Source: Temnothorax longispinosus (taxonomy: Eukaryota > Arthropoda > Insecta > Hymenoptera > Formicidae). Taken from it: DNA of 64,000 nucleotides. The notes beneath the pieces were generated by a model. That model made no database searches. It saw only the letters and a list, made by a program, of their open reading frames with translations, and was not told the origin of the DNA. How positions within the stretch are numbered: the stretch's first letter is position 1; each line of letters starts with the position of its first letter. Location of the stretch: NCBI RefSeq assembly GCF_030848805.1, contig NC_092367.1:496001-560000 (forward strand), given 5' to 3'. The position numbers were made by a program, and so were the translations under genes. Shown here one piece after another: positions 36,786 through 49,445 of this stretch.

Positions 36786-36838
36786 GAGAGAGGGAGAGGG
36801 AGAGAGAGAGAGAGAGGGGGAGAGAGAGGGAGAGAGAA
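36786..36838. repeat. Imperfect (GA)n microsatellite
   Basis: GA repeat broken by several GGG insertions. Confidence 0.9.
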
Positions 36839-38450
36839 TAACTGACAGAAATACAACGCGACACCATCCGGTCGCGTGCTGAGCAAAGCGACGAAATGGG
36901 CGTTAATATTATTTATATCGATAATTGAGTGCAGAGTCATGGCCGTAGCCGCGTGTATATGCGTATGTACGAACACGCGTACACGCGCGTACGTCGACGG
37001 TCCCGCACCACGGGAGGCCATAAAATATCTTTAATGCCTTTCCGATTCAAATTCGGCCCTTAATGGCCGTAATAGTCATCCGTACCAATGACGAGCGAGT
37101 CGAATCGGTCTTTGCACCTGTATCACGATCAAGCTAACGTGGGTGCACCGAAAAATATGCACACGTCGCATACAGCCGTGACATTATGTGACATTATAGC
37201 TGCAGTAACATTATAATTGTTCTATATTATAATCTATATCTGTTTCTAGAGTAAGATTTTTTAAAAGATTTTTTATTAGTATCGATCGATTTTATAAGGT
37301 ATAAAGAATTTGCTTATTTTTAAAATAAATTGTACTTTCATCAAAAAGGGCAGATTCAATTATTTAATTGATTATTAATGAAAACGTTTAAATATCAAAA
37401 AACGAAATAAAACCGATTTATCTCTTTTATGGAAAGCGTTAGTATCGATGTTAATAGGATATTGTTACAATTGACTCAACTCTTGCAGTTTGTAAAGAAG
37501 CAACACAAAATAAAAAGTAACAAATAGCAAATTAATTTTAAAGCTATATTGATCAATCTGCACAGGTACGGCGCGACGTGTAAAAAAAAACAAGTATCTC
37601 GTTTGGTATAACGTACGGCTAATAATCCCACAATTCGGAAAAAGAAAGTCGGTCGCACGTGTCACGCCTATTATTCTTCAAAACTGGCATAAAAGTGAAG
37701 TGAACGCACGCCTCGCGTACTCTGGGAATATTTGTTCCCTCAAATACGTAACGTTGATCCGCGTTATCTTTCAATTGTATCGAGCTCCGTAGCGTTAATT
37801 AAGAAGTATTAATTAGTCTTGCATATCGTGGCAATCAAATATGAGAAACGGCTGATAAAAGACATAATATTATCAGCCAGTTATACCACGGATTCGATTC
37901 ACGCGGAATTAAAAGTGTGACTTATAATCGAAATATATCCTCGTAAGGAAAGATCGAGGAAGATATCAATCTGTAACGAGTCGAGATTGTGATTGACCGT
38001 CGAAGGAAACGACGGCGGTCCCTCTTGTCGGACGACGTTCCACTGCGTACGAGCTCAAGGACACTCGGACACCCTGGAATTCAGAACCGGTGGAACGACG
38101 CGCGCACGCGCGCGCGTGTTCGTTCTGGAATTTTGCAGCCCATTCGTTTCTTTGCGCATTGTCTTTGCCCGCGTCGCGAAGAAACGCGTCTTTCGCGCGA
38201 TTACCCGCAAAAATGTGTGGGTAAGCGCAAAGCTGCGTGGCATAGATTGCCGCAAAACGGTCGGCTGTGCGATCCAATTAAGCGGCGTTGCGGATCATGA
38301 AGCGTTCGAGATGAACCGTCGAATAATCTCGCATCGGGAACACCTTACACATCGGGTACTCGATAATCTGCGAGACGTGCAATTTTCTCGCGTCGTGTAA
38401 ATGGCAACGCGAGTGTGTTTTCAGGTTCTCAGGCCTCTAAACTCGAAGGG

Positions 38451-38453
38451 GGG

Positions 38454-38499
<46 letters not shown>
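38451..38499. repeat. (GA)n microsatellite
   Basis: About 49 bp including an AAAG interruption, preceded by seven G. Confidence 0.96.
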
Positions 38500-38501
<2 letters not shown>

Positions 38502-40620
38502 AGCATCCTCCATCTCGCGATACATCATCTCGCGATCGGAGCGCATCGGTTTAAGCGATTTAAACGCCGGAGAAAATTCGCCGAGGTGACTCGCACCGAA
38601 ATTTACGCCGCGCGTATTTCACGTCTCCGACTGTCGAGGGGGTGCCGAGGTCCATTACCTCTCTACGAACGCCGTGCATAAAGAGGAGGATCAGGTCACC
38701 GAAAGTCGCGCCAAGTTGCAGTTATCGCAACGAGATATCGTGATGTCGGAATACGCGTTACGTGATGGCGTAATAGTCATCGATATAAGTGACGATGCTT
38801 TCAAAGATGAAGGGTAATAACGCCATATCTTTACAGATTGGTCGATCGATACGGTATAGGTCAATGGATATATTTTAACGAATACTTGGATAGAAGATAT
38901 AATAGGAGAAGAACGTTTAAGGAAGCAATATGTGTGTAGGTAATTTATACTTAGAACATAAACGCAATAGAAAGATTAGTATCATTGAAGACTAGACTAG
39001 CGGTCTACTTTTTTAAATAGAATTATAGGAACATTGATGAAACGTCAGGATTGAAGCTATCATATCGTGCTGCACAGCAAAGGAAATAATTAGCTAATTG
39101 ATTGCACCTGTAGATACGCGAGAGAACATTGATGAAAATAATTACTAAGAGTCTCCTAGAGACTAAAATAGAGCCGGGATGCGAGAGGAAGTCGTGGGGA
39201 CCGAGCGGATGAGCGACACTGGTTTCAATAAGGCAAGAACACGGGCCCGGCAAACCGCAAGTCATGTTGGTTCATTACGCCGCCCCACGTGAGAGTAAGA
39301 TGAGACTTCGAAACTAACCTAAGCCGCCCTGATGGGGCCCGCCTCGCGCGTAGCGGGCCTCGATATAACGCTAAGGCCGCATAGTGCGCTCTATCCCTCC
39401 GGGACCTCTTTCACTCTTTCTCTCGCCGAAAGGGAGGGAGGGAGGGATGAAAAAAGAAAGAAAGCCGCGGGATATTCCGCAAACGCGCTGTAAATTCTCG
39501 AAGAGATTGCGTTCGCGCCCGTACGCTTTGGGGGCATTAATTAAACCCGCATAACCGTGTCGTCCATGCACGAACGCGCTAGACGATCCTTGGTTCCGCC
39601 TGGAATTTCTTTTTTCGACCGAGTAACTGGAGTCTGCGTGCCGTTTTAATAAGAACATACATATATCGCGCTCGTGTCCAGCTACTAGAACATTTATCAC
39701 CCAACTGTAATCAAATATTTCTTCACACATATAGATACGTGTCGCTATAAGTAATATAATTAGAAGCTTTATGCAAGTCTTGCGGTAAGACGGACATCGT
39801 TGTTCGAAATCCATGACGAGACTTCTTTGCGTCCGGTATTCTTCGGGCGAGAGGAATGACGCCGCTATATAAAGCATAGCGAAGATCTAACGCGCCGGTT
39901 CTGACGTTACGGTTAGCTCATCCGGCTCGGACATAGCCCGAGCGCGTTATCTTCTCTTCGTGGTTAACCCCGCCGAGGAGGAACGCAGAAGAAAACACGG
40001 GGAAGATATACGCGAGAAGTACGCTCGGTCGGTCCTTCCTCCCGACCCTCCCTCATCTCTCCCTCCCCTCCCCAGACACGCGGTATGATTAAATACGAAG
40101 GAGGAAGCGCGGTCACGACGCAAGGCGGACGCGTCTAAGATGAGTTAGAATCCACCGGCGGTTATGTGCCACAGCCCGTACGGTTAATTGGAATTTAGTG
40201 ATCGTAAGTCGCGCCGCGCTCGTCGAGTCGGCTACCACAGACCGGCCGGTCGACCCCGAAGAATCGCAATTTTCAGATCGTTCTATCGGTCAGCCGTGAG
40301 AAGGCAATAAGAGGAGAATTGTCCACGAAGCAAGATCGATTTTGCGATCGGTTCGCTCCTATCGAAAACGGATAGTTCATTCAAGCTTATCAAACGCCTG
40401 TCAACGAGCGCAGATACGGAATGATGCCAATAACGCGCGAAGCGATGATGAGAGAAAAATATAAACACCGTTTAATATTAGTCGCATATTAGTATTTGAC
40501 CTGATGGCACCAATTAAATATAAAAATAAATATTACGATTATTTTTCGCAAAGTCGACGATAACTCAGTGATGTGACACGTTAATAGGAAATTATTTTCG
40601 CCGATCCGGTGTGTTTGCTG

Positions 40621-40743
40621 ATGATTTTCGCGATGATTACTTTTATTTATTCAGAGGCCATCGAGGAGATTGTTCGCGCAGATAGCGCGGTACGAATTAT
40701 TTCGTGCTTCTTTCCGATCGGCGCGGCGATGTACACAGCGTGA
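40621..40743 (+). CDS. Possible small ORF, 40 residues
   Basis: ATG at 40621 opens a 40-codon frame to TGA at 40741-40743, starting MIFAMITFIYSEAIEEIV and ending CFFPIGAAMYTA. The two hydrophobic ends around an acidic centre would suit a small membrane peptide. An acceptor-like TTTTATTTATTCAG lies inside it at 40640-40653, so it could instead be a terminal exon. Chance is a strong alternative. Confidence 0.15.
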   Translation: MIFAMITFIYSEAIEEIVRADSAVRIISCFFPIGAAMYTA

Positions 40744-41315
40744 CGCTGCGTGGCGCGATTCTCCGCGCAAACAAAATGATTCACGATATTAAAACGATGT
40801 AAACGTTGTCGAGATTGTAAACCCCGGGCGTGGAACATTAAAGCGAACGTTAACGCTCTTTGGAGCTTGCCGGCTAGAACGGCCCGCGCCGGGCGGCGCG
40901 GATCCCCCACGGATTAAGGACAATAATTTCAAATTCAAATTGACAGCCGCGTCGCTTATCGGCCGGCTCGATCCGCCCCGAAATCCCGCGTCTCCGGGGT
41001 CTCTCACGAACTCGCGCGCTGCTTGGAGATTTTCGGGGATACCAACCTCGCGGGATTCACGAGGGTCCGGGCATACGTGCTGCTCGCGTCCGTGCGGCGA
41101 TAGCAATCTACATCCTTAATTCCGCGGGTTGTCCGGTCCCGGCCGAAGTGGATTGTAAAGTCGAAACGTCAAAACCGCACACCGGCTCGGACCACTCGTG
41201 TGCCCACCCACGTACGTCCCCTCTCGCACTGCACGCGTGTACGCCTGCGGCGGCAGTCGCTCGTGACGATCCTCGACGCGAATGAAAACTAAAAGAAAAG
41301 AAATTATATGTACAT

Positions 41316-41351
41316 AATATATATGTATATATATATATACATATATATATA
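41316..41351. repeat. (TA)n/(TATG)n microsatellite
   Basis: AT alternation with GTAC/CATA interruptions. Confidence 0.9.
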
Positions 41352-41739
41352 GAAACGCGTTTCCTGTATGCCTCAACTTTTTTTCCAAGAACACACTAGG
41401 CTGAGTACACACGGAAATGAGACGCGTCAATAATGTGAGATTTAAACGCGTGCAATAGCGTGTCGAAATTGCAGACGTACGGCGACACGACGCGGAAGGA
41501 ATGCGAGAGGAAGGAATGTATGTGCGCGAGGCGCGAAGATTGACGCGTAAAAGCGGAGCGAAAGGGGCTTTGCGGTCCATCCATCCGTTCAGTGTCGCGG
41601 AAGTGGGAGAAATGTTTGCATTAACGCGACGCGTCGTGTCGTAGTTGTCGTACGCGTCGCGGCAATACCGCGTACGCGGCCGTACGCTCGAACGCATGTG
41701 CGCGCACGCGACTGCGTTAGCGCCTCGACATTGTCCATA

Positions 41740-41785
41740 ATTTAATGACTTTATCGCCCGCCACGATCGTTTAAACCTGTCCTCT
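41740..41785. repeat. Dispersed direct repeat, copy 1
   Basis: It contains ACGATCGTTTAAACCTGTCC plus TC (41763-41784), exactly repeated at 42091-42112, and the flanking ATAATTTA..TTTATCG is also similar. The copies are in the same orientation, about 330 bp apart. Confidence 0.65.
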
Positions 41786-42064
41786 CCGCGTTTGAGAGGC
41801 GAAAGCTTCTCACTCACTTTCTTTCTCCTGGCCGCCATGCAGTTGCGGTATTCGCGCGTACAAAACGGACACGGCGCGAGGATACACAAGAGCGTACGTC
41901 TTTCTCCGATTCTCATAGCCCGATTAATTCGAGAGCGTCGTAGACCGGGATTCACGCGACGACGATGCTACACGGCATGCCGGTGGATTTGCGAGGGACA
42001 CGCAGACTCGCGCGCGGCGAGCGATTCTGCTGAGGGGGCCGATCGCGCCGGAGCCCCTCGTCCA

Positions 42065-42117
42065 ATAATTTAGCGAGTTTATCGTTTATGACGATCGTTT
42101 AAACCTGTCCTCGCCGC
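42065..42117. repeat. Dispersed direct repeat, copy 2
   Basis: Second copy of the motif at 41740-41785; the 22-bp core is identical and the sequence continues as CGCCGC versus TCCGC. Confidence 0.65.
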
Positions 42118-45100
42118 TGCTTCGACGGGAAGAAGAGAAACCGCGCGCGCGCGGGAGAGGAGAAGAGAGGAGAGGATACTTTTCGTTCTCCTCGCCCGGC
42201 TAATTATTCGTCTTGCTGAGTTTCATATGGCGGGAGAAAAAATCCGGTGGGATTAAGCAAGTCCCGAGCGAGAAATATCGAATGTCTATCACGACGATAT
42301 TTCGTCTCCGCGGGGGAATATTATTATCATAATCTTAACGGGATGGGCAGAATGATTTCGCGCAGTTTACTCTCCGTTAAGATACAGTCGCGGTCAAGAT
42401 TTTTCGCCACGTCGGCGCCGCGCCGTGGAGAGAGCGAGCGGAATTGCCGGCACGTAGCGAGGTCAAGATCGTAGATCGGCCGATCGTCCGCAATAATCGG
42501 CGATTTCTAGCGATGGAATTGGCGCCGGGCGCCGTTTACGCCGGAATAGCCGCGCGCGATCGACCGATTGGCCGATCTGGCGTATCCGCGAAAACAGATC
42601 GGCGCGGATCGAAGGGATCGTGAGAGAGGGACGTACCGGAAGAGGATCCCGAACGTGGGCGCGAGATTGCATTTCTCGCGTCTCCTTCCGCTGCGCTAAG
42701 ACACTACACCTTCCCCTATCTAACGGGATTCATGCAATTTTCTTACAATCTCTAACGACAATGTGGCATTTTTCATTTCGCGATTAACTCGTAATGATTC
42801 TTCGACCATATGCTTAATTAAACTGACAGTTTGCGTACAACCGTGTGATTTGTCGGGATCTCTTTATTGCAACGTTTATACGCTTCTTGATCACTGTTAT
42901 TCAAATGTTAACGTCGCGATAAAATAAAATTGAAATAGGCCGGGCAGAAAATACGACGAGTATATAAATAGATGTCTAGAGATGCGATATATTAAGTAGA
43001 TCGATGTCAGATTACTTCTCTACGTCTCTTTCTCTCTCGCGTTGCAACCTCCTTGATTCTTCTTGCGTCTTTTAGAAATCGTGAATCGTGTCTGAAATGT
43101 GGCACGCGTGTGTGCAGACAATCAGAAATGGAGGAATAAGAAGTGACAGGGTGAGATGCGATGGTGAAGACGCTGAGAGGATAAAGGGCGAAGGAGAGGG
43201 TAAACGCGAGATAAAGAGATTGCGTCGATGAAAAACTGGGGCTGACATGTTAACGGCTGACAAGAAGCCGACTTTATTGGCCGTAAACGCAGCAATCTCT
43301 AAGCTGGTCTTATCCTAGTCCGGGGCCTGACGCATTCCGTGCCACTGGACCGCAAAGTCGTCCTTTCTTTTCTTCTTTTTCTCTCGCAATCGTGCACTTC
43401 GATTCCCGCCAGAGTCGCGTCGTATCGTTAATTCGGATCAGTCGTACGAACGAAAAGGAAATTATCTCGCAGCCGCATCGGTAATTGCGTCATTAACGTC
43501 GGAACCGGATGTTCTCAAATCGTTGTAGCAACGCAATTTTTTGAAATCTGGAAGCACGTGAAAGTGAAAGGAAAACAATAAGAAGGAAAAGAAGACTGAG
43601 AGCGAGTTTTCTCATCATTTTCCGGCTTCGTTTCTTCATCTTCTTTGTTCCGTCATTCTCATTTTCCCCCTTAGTTACGAGATCGCGGGGAACAAGTCGT
43701 AATCTGTCCCGGTGTCGAGAAACATCTGTCGGGTTTACGGCGTTATCGCGCTTCGTGGAAAACCGGTCGGCATATATACCAATTTGGAGATTTCGTCCTC
43801 GGTGCGTCCTCGAGTGCACCGGTGCAGAGTCGTCGAAATTCTTGACGGCGAAATAATGTTATTAAAGAGAGTCGTGTCCGCGCGGGCGGCGATAACACCC
43901 TTTTAAAGACGCGCGAGTCTCCGAGTCTTAATTGCGGACTAATATAGATACGATGACTCGGAGCGGAGTCGACATCTCTCCTCTTTCGCGAAATGTCACG
44001 GAGCCGGACGTAGTCGCCGTGAAGTTACGGCGCGCCGATCTGACCGGCAATATTTTAAGACGGGGTTAATTAGTCCGCCGGGGACTGTCGCGTCGCTTGA
44101 TGATTTGATGTTATAACGCGCGCTCATCGCGGATTTTTGCATAATTGCGGACACGCCGCGATTATAATCGCGTCGCTTATTTATCGCGAGGACGTCAGGT
44201 GGAAGCGTCGCGCCGTTTAAAAGCGCGCGTGCGCTGGCTCATTAACGATTTCTTCTTGGAAGGCACTGCGCAATGCCGCTGCAGGCGCAGTATATCGCGA
44301 GAGAGAGAGAACCCTCGTCGGTGCCCCTCGTCAGTTCTTTGGATTCCACCTTGCAAAACGGGCCTGCGCCGGCTTTTGCGCCAACACCGTTGATTAATCT
44401 TCCGTTATTATGCCCCGCGATTTCCACCTGAAATTCAAACCTAGGTCGGCATTGTGAACTGAAAAGCGTCAGATAATGAATTTTAATTAGGTCTTAAGGC
44501 ACGCTTTATTTGTGTATTAGTATATGCGTCGTACGCGCATACGCGTGTATATACGCGTGTATCCAAGGGAAATATACACTCCCCATCCAGCACCTGTCGC
44601 CGGGAGGTTCCACGATTGTGATTATGTCAGAGGCTGTGGATCCTTAGAACTTCGGGATTGAGTTATAAATCATTATTACTCGTTATTCGATATAATTACA
44701 TCGCTTTACGTCGTCTCGGATTGCATCAGGAGATGGCGTTTCCATAATTTTATTTTGCTCTCAACTCTCAAGACTCACGCGTAAATCAATGGATAAATTA
44801 CGTGTCGCGTAAGAATGAATTATGGTCCAATCTCTTTTTGGCGAACGTTCCACATATCCCTAAACTGTAGATTCGAGAACCATCACGCGGATAAAAATGA
44901 TAATATCACTTCCCGATGAGAGAGTGACGAGAAGCTTTCGATTGCATCGGAGCTGGCACCTCGGAATAAAATCGACTCTCGCCGCTTGTACTTTCGATGG
45001 CTCGCGATGCGCAACGCGGCACGGCGCGCCACCCGGGATTCGTTTTCACACGCGTACATTCTCGCCGCGAGCGAGACCGACCGGCCGCGGCGCGACGCGG

Positions 45101-46139
45101 AGTGTTTACGCGTGTGCGTCGTGCCGGGACCCCACGTGCGTGCCATGCCGTGCCGGCAGGTATGCGGCTGGGCACCTCCGTAAGGTCGCACGGGGAGGAG
45201 GCGCTCTCCCGTCGAGCACCTGTCGCCAAAAGGATCGGCCACCACCCGTATCGGCGATCCCTCGTCTACCGAGGACCCGGTCCACCTTTGGTCGCGGGAG
45301 CCGGGGACGTGTGTACGCGTCTCACACGGGCTTTATCTCGGCGCGGTCGTCCCGCGCATGATGGATCGGTGCATTAGCGATACTGATTAGGTCGTCCTCG
45401 TAAACCTTTCCGTAATCCATTCGATCGATTCCGCTTCTCCCTTTTGCGTCACGTTCTCGTCTTCTTCTGCCGTTCTAGCGAAATCCTACTTATAATAAGT
45501 TTATTTGAGAAATATATTTGTTTTCTCTGTTTTTCATCCTCGCGTTTTTCTAAAATGAAAGGGGAACTTTCTGTCTCAAGAACGATTAGAGTAAAATAAC
45601 AAGCGATAGATTACTGCAAGCTTACTTTAATCCGACTGTTGTATTTTAATCCTTCGTGCCGCAGAACGGTACTTAAAAATATTGTTCCACGTATTCATAT
45701 TCATGCATTTATATTTGAAAAGAAAAATCAGAAGAGATTCTAAGTACGTTATTACTATGTCGTTCGGTTTAGATGATAATTATTATCCGTTTGATTTAAG
45801 TTGTGCGCTTCACCTGGCACTCCATCGGCGATCGTCCGGCTACACCGGCATGTGATTTCGCAATGGATAATCGACAAAGAATTGTTTAACAACGCCCGCA
45901 TATAATACCACGCGATAGATATAATACTGTCTTCAACGCAACGCGCGAGATGATGAACTTTGCGAGAGACGTCGTCGCGATAAAAGAGTGTACAGCAATC
46001 GGAACGTGAGAGACGGCCAGCGTTCGCCGCGGGCAATGCAGAAGAGAGGAGATCCAGCCGCCGCGCCGCGGGATTGACCAATTCCACCGGGTGTATCTAG
46101 CATCTACTAATCTCGCGTATATGGCACCGGGCAACTTAC

Positions 46140-46182
46140 CTAACAAATCGGCCGAGGAGGTAGGCGAGAGCCCGCGCAACAT
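46140..46182 (-). CDS. Possible first coding exon, minus strand
   Basis: On the minus strand ATG at 46182 reads MLRGLSPTSSADLL and ends at TTAG|GTAAGT, one of the strongest donors in the window. The exon is 43 nt, phase 1. No matching acceptor exon was identified downstream (lower coordinates), so it may be a chance combination. Confidence 0.2.
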
Positions 46183-49100
46183 AAATAAGGGAAATCGAAC
46201 ACGCCGGCGAAATGTTAAACGTCCTAAACGTATGTGTGCATATGCACACGTACGCCGTAAATGTCAGCGCCGGGCGAACTACTCGCGAAGATCTCGCGAG
46301 GGAATATAAATCTCTCCCTCGCATGGATTCGTGCGCGTCTGTCGACATACGTATGTCGGAAATCTGGAATCTGCTGTAGCCTAGGTATTCGACGCGGGAG
46401 TCATATGGTAAAACATTTCCGCGATACGTCGAGACACACGGCCGTGTATGTCAGCTGTACGTGTATTATATTATATAATATAGTCGCGGCGCGATAAATC
46501 ACACGTCGCAAGCGTTGACGCGGACCCTCGCGCGAAAGGAGTGCAAATTCGCGAATTAATTGAATCCGCGCGTCTCAGGCACGCGGAGACGCGCGAGACG
46601 CGATAAAAGCGCGAGGAGGACAGATGCCACGAGAAAAAATTTGATGGAATATTAATTTCTTCCCGAGGTATCATTAACTTCTTTTTAATAATTTAAAGGC
46701 ACTCGCGCGACACTTTTCGATGACGCTTTATCAACGCGAACGATCGATTGTATTAATTAGAATATTTTCGACGGATCGAGCGCGTTGCCGGAATATCGAA
46801 CGGAAGGAACGGCAGAGTATATCGGCTTTTGATGGAGCGATACCATCTCTTTAGTACATCGTTCATTTCTGTAATTGCAAGGGTGCTACGATTCGTCCGC
46901 ATACGTTGCACGGTCGATTCAATGCGTGTACGCGATAAGGGCGACAGAGTTACACATATGTATATGTGTACGTATATCCGTGTGTAATGGAGACGCGCGA
47001 TAGACGCTGCCACGGAAATAAAAATAAGCCAAAACCGCGTTTCGAGTGTAATTTATCATCTCGGGTGATATTAATGCGACTGCAGGTCACTTTTGCCAGA
47101 ATCGGTGCACGCGCTTATACGTACGGCTCAAGTTTGTATAGGGCTCGTCCGTGGTGAAAGGGAGACAACGGAAGATAGAGAGAGAGCGGAAAAGATGACG
47201 CGTGCATGTGTGTGGATACGTATAAAGAAGAAAGAGGAAAAAGAAAAAAGAAGGGACCCGGGGCCTCGGGATGTTTTCGTAGATGAGAGGCGATACCGCA
47301 CGAGGACCCTACCTTTGCAAAACTTTATTGATGACGAAATACGCAATCGGCGCGATCTACCACCATGCTACGCGCGCGCGCGCGCACGTGTCGTATACCT
47401 TCAATTATATATAAATAATTAACCTTCTGTATACCCGACGGAGAGAGAAGCCGACTGAGTCCAATTAAATCTGGCGCGATGCAAATCGTTTCACGTAACG
47501 GTCGCGACCGGGTGACTTTTGCCGACGTTTCACAGTGGAAACGCTTATCGGCCCACCTGATGAGAAGATCGATGACAACCTTGAATAATTAGCTCGGCGT
47601 ATGCTCCTCGACCAGCGCAAGTCTGCCTTGTGACACATTGTGACGCGCCCAGATTTCTTTTTTCAAGACTCTCCGGTGATTGACAGCAAAAAGGGGAAAG
47701 AAAATACATTTCTTCCTCTTTCAATATTTTTTAGAAAAATTTCTAAAAAATCTGATTTTACGGGTTTTACGCGTCCGTGCCAAATTAGTTGTGACCGATT
47801 GTGCAGCCGGAGGCGTGATAAAATCGGCAGAGGCCAAGTTTTGAGATTCTCGAGAGATTTCAATACGAATGTTAAATTATGTAAACGGCGTTCACTCGCC
47901 GGGGTTTTCCCACTTTCGCGCATTTCCATGTCGGTCGGAAAGAACGCGAGCGTAGTTTACGTTCATTTTGGAGTCAGGTACACGGGATCAGTGGCATCAG
48001 AAATTGCGGCACGTTTTAGCGAACAAGCAGACAACTTCTGAATTAAAAAACGTACCGAGAGACGGACGATAGTGTAAAATATACACATACCTACATTTAC
48101 ATAGCTGCGTAATGTGTACGTATCGCTCTCGCCATTTTCCCTGCATCTTCCAGTTTCTCCTCATCTCAATCTCGCTCTTTTTCGCTGCTATCTCCCGGCT
48201 ATCTACCGCGAAAAAATATTGCCTGATCGAGACGCAATATCTGGCGGGGCACGTTTAGAGCGGCAACACGGCGGACCTGCGGGGGGCGACCCCTCGTTCT
48301 CCGATGATTCTTTTCCTTTCCTCCTATTTTTTCTCGGCTCTTCGGCGAACTTCCGTGGCCTGAAAAGAGCAGAGAATACGGATTGAGTCGCTTCTGTTTC
48401 TCCGGCGTGTATATACACTCGGAGTAACTAATTATGCAGATAACGCTGCGGCAGCGCAGAAAAGGGGGAGCACTCGAGATACGAGAGGGGCCCCGGTCGC
48501 GCTCTGTCCGCCTTTCGCGCCGTTTTCAACCTTTTTTTATTTTTATTTTTCGATACTCCGCCACGGATACTTCGGTTTCGGTCCCGCCACTCCCCTTTCC
48601 TGAGTACACTCTAATGTCCCGTGATAACGTTGGGGTATGGGGTATGGTTATTATATTTTTTCGAGATACGTATATGAGAGAAAAGAGAGAAAAAGAGAAA
48701 GAGAGAGTAGGCGTGAAATGGGATCGATCGCGGCACCGAAGCACTCCCTGAGTGCGTCGGTAAGTGGCCAAGTCCGATCATCTCGTCTTCAAATCCCGTG
48801 CGTACACACATGTATACGCGTACCGCGCGTCGGGATAGAGTGCACAACGGTAGTAACGCGTAATTAAGCTAATTAGCATCTTGCGTTTATTAAAAATATC
48901 AATTTACCCGAATGCAAAAGGGGGCTTGCGCGCGCCCCACACAAGTATACGCTCGAGTATACGCGTGCGATCACACGCAGGTGATCGTTTCTCGCGGTGC
49001 GCGATCGCATCGTAACATCGTTATTAAGCCGAGAGTTAATTAAACGTCCGCGGTACATCACTGTCTAGTAACAAAGTATTTCCTCGCAATTTAGCGGCTC

Positions 49101-49372
49101 GCCCCGGAATCACCGCCCCGTGGTTTACCCCATGCGTTATATCCATTATACTGAAATCTCATCGTCAAGTTCCGGTGGAACGTTTTGAAGGTTTTCGGCA
49201 GGAGCCTCTCTCTTCTCTCATAACGCGCGGAGGAAAGGAAGGAATCGTCCAGATTTCTTCGAAGCGTGGTGCACCCCATAACGCGCAGGTAATCAGCTAC
49301 GGCTACATGTTATACACATATATATATTATATATCTATGTTAGGTATATATACATGTATAGATATATGTGTA

Positions 49373-49373
49373 T

Positions 49374-49440
<67 letters not shown>

Positions 49441-49445
49441 ATATA
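49373..49445. repeat. (TA)n with (TATG)n tail
   Basis: About 36 bp of TA repeat followed by five GTATAT units and ATATACACAC; the block from about 49310 onward is also TA-rich. Confidence 0.95.

Larger units (their letters stand above)
34705..40620. other. Unassigned region
   Basis: Apart from the Tc1-like MITE and GA repeats no gene is seen. Alternating CG/CA tracts at 36160-36176 and 38099-38118 are prone to Z-form DNA. The 37190-37560 stretch is AT-rich. Confidence 0.45.

Noticed and set aside
41116..41955. 279-codon minus-strand open frame
   Set aside because: It runs through a TA microsatellite (a Tyr/Ile/His run), is Arg/Ser-rich elsewhere and shows no domain. A long chance frame is expected in GC-rich DNA that is poor in stop codons.
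43712..43906. Frame with a fairly natural composition
   Set aside because: Starts at an arbitrary point, has no splice signals and no recognisable motif.
44495..44504. TAAGGCACGC, matching the first ten bases of microRNA miR-124
   Set aside because: The rest of the mature sequence does not match and no pairing arm forms a precursor hairpin around it.
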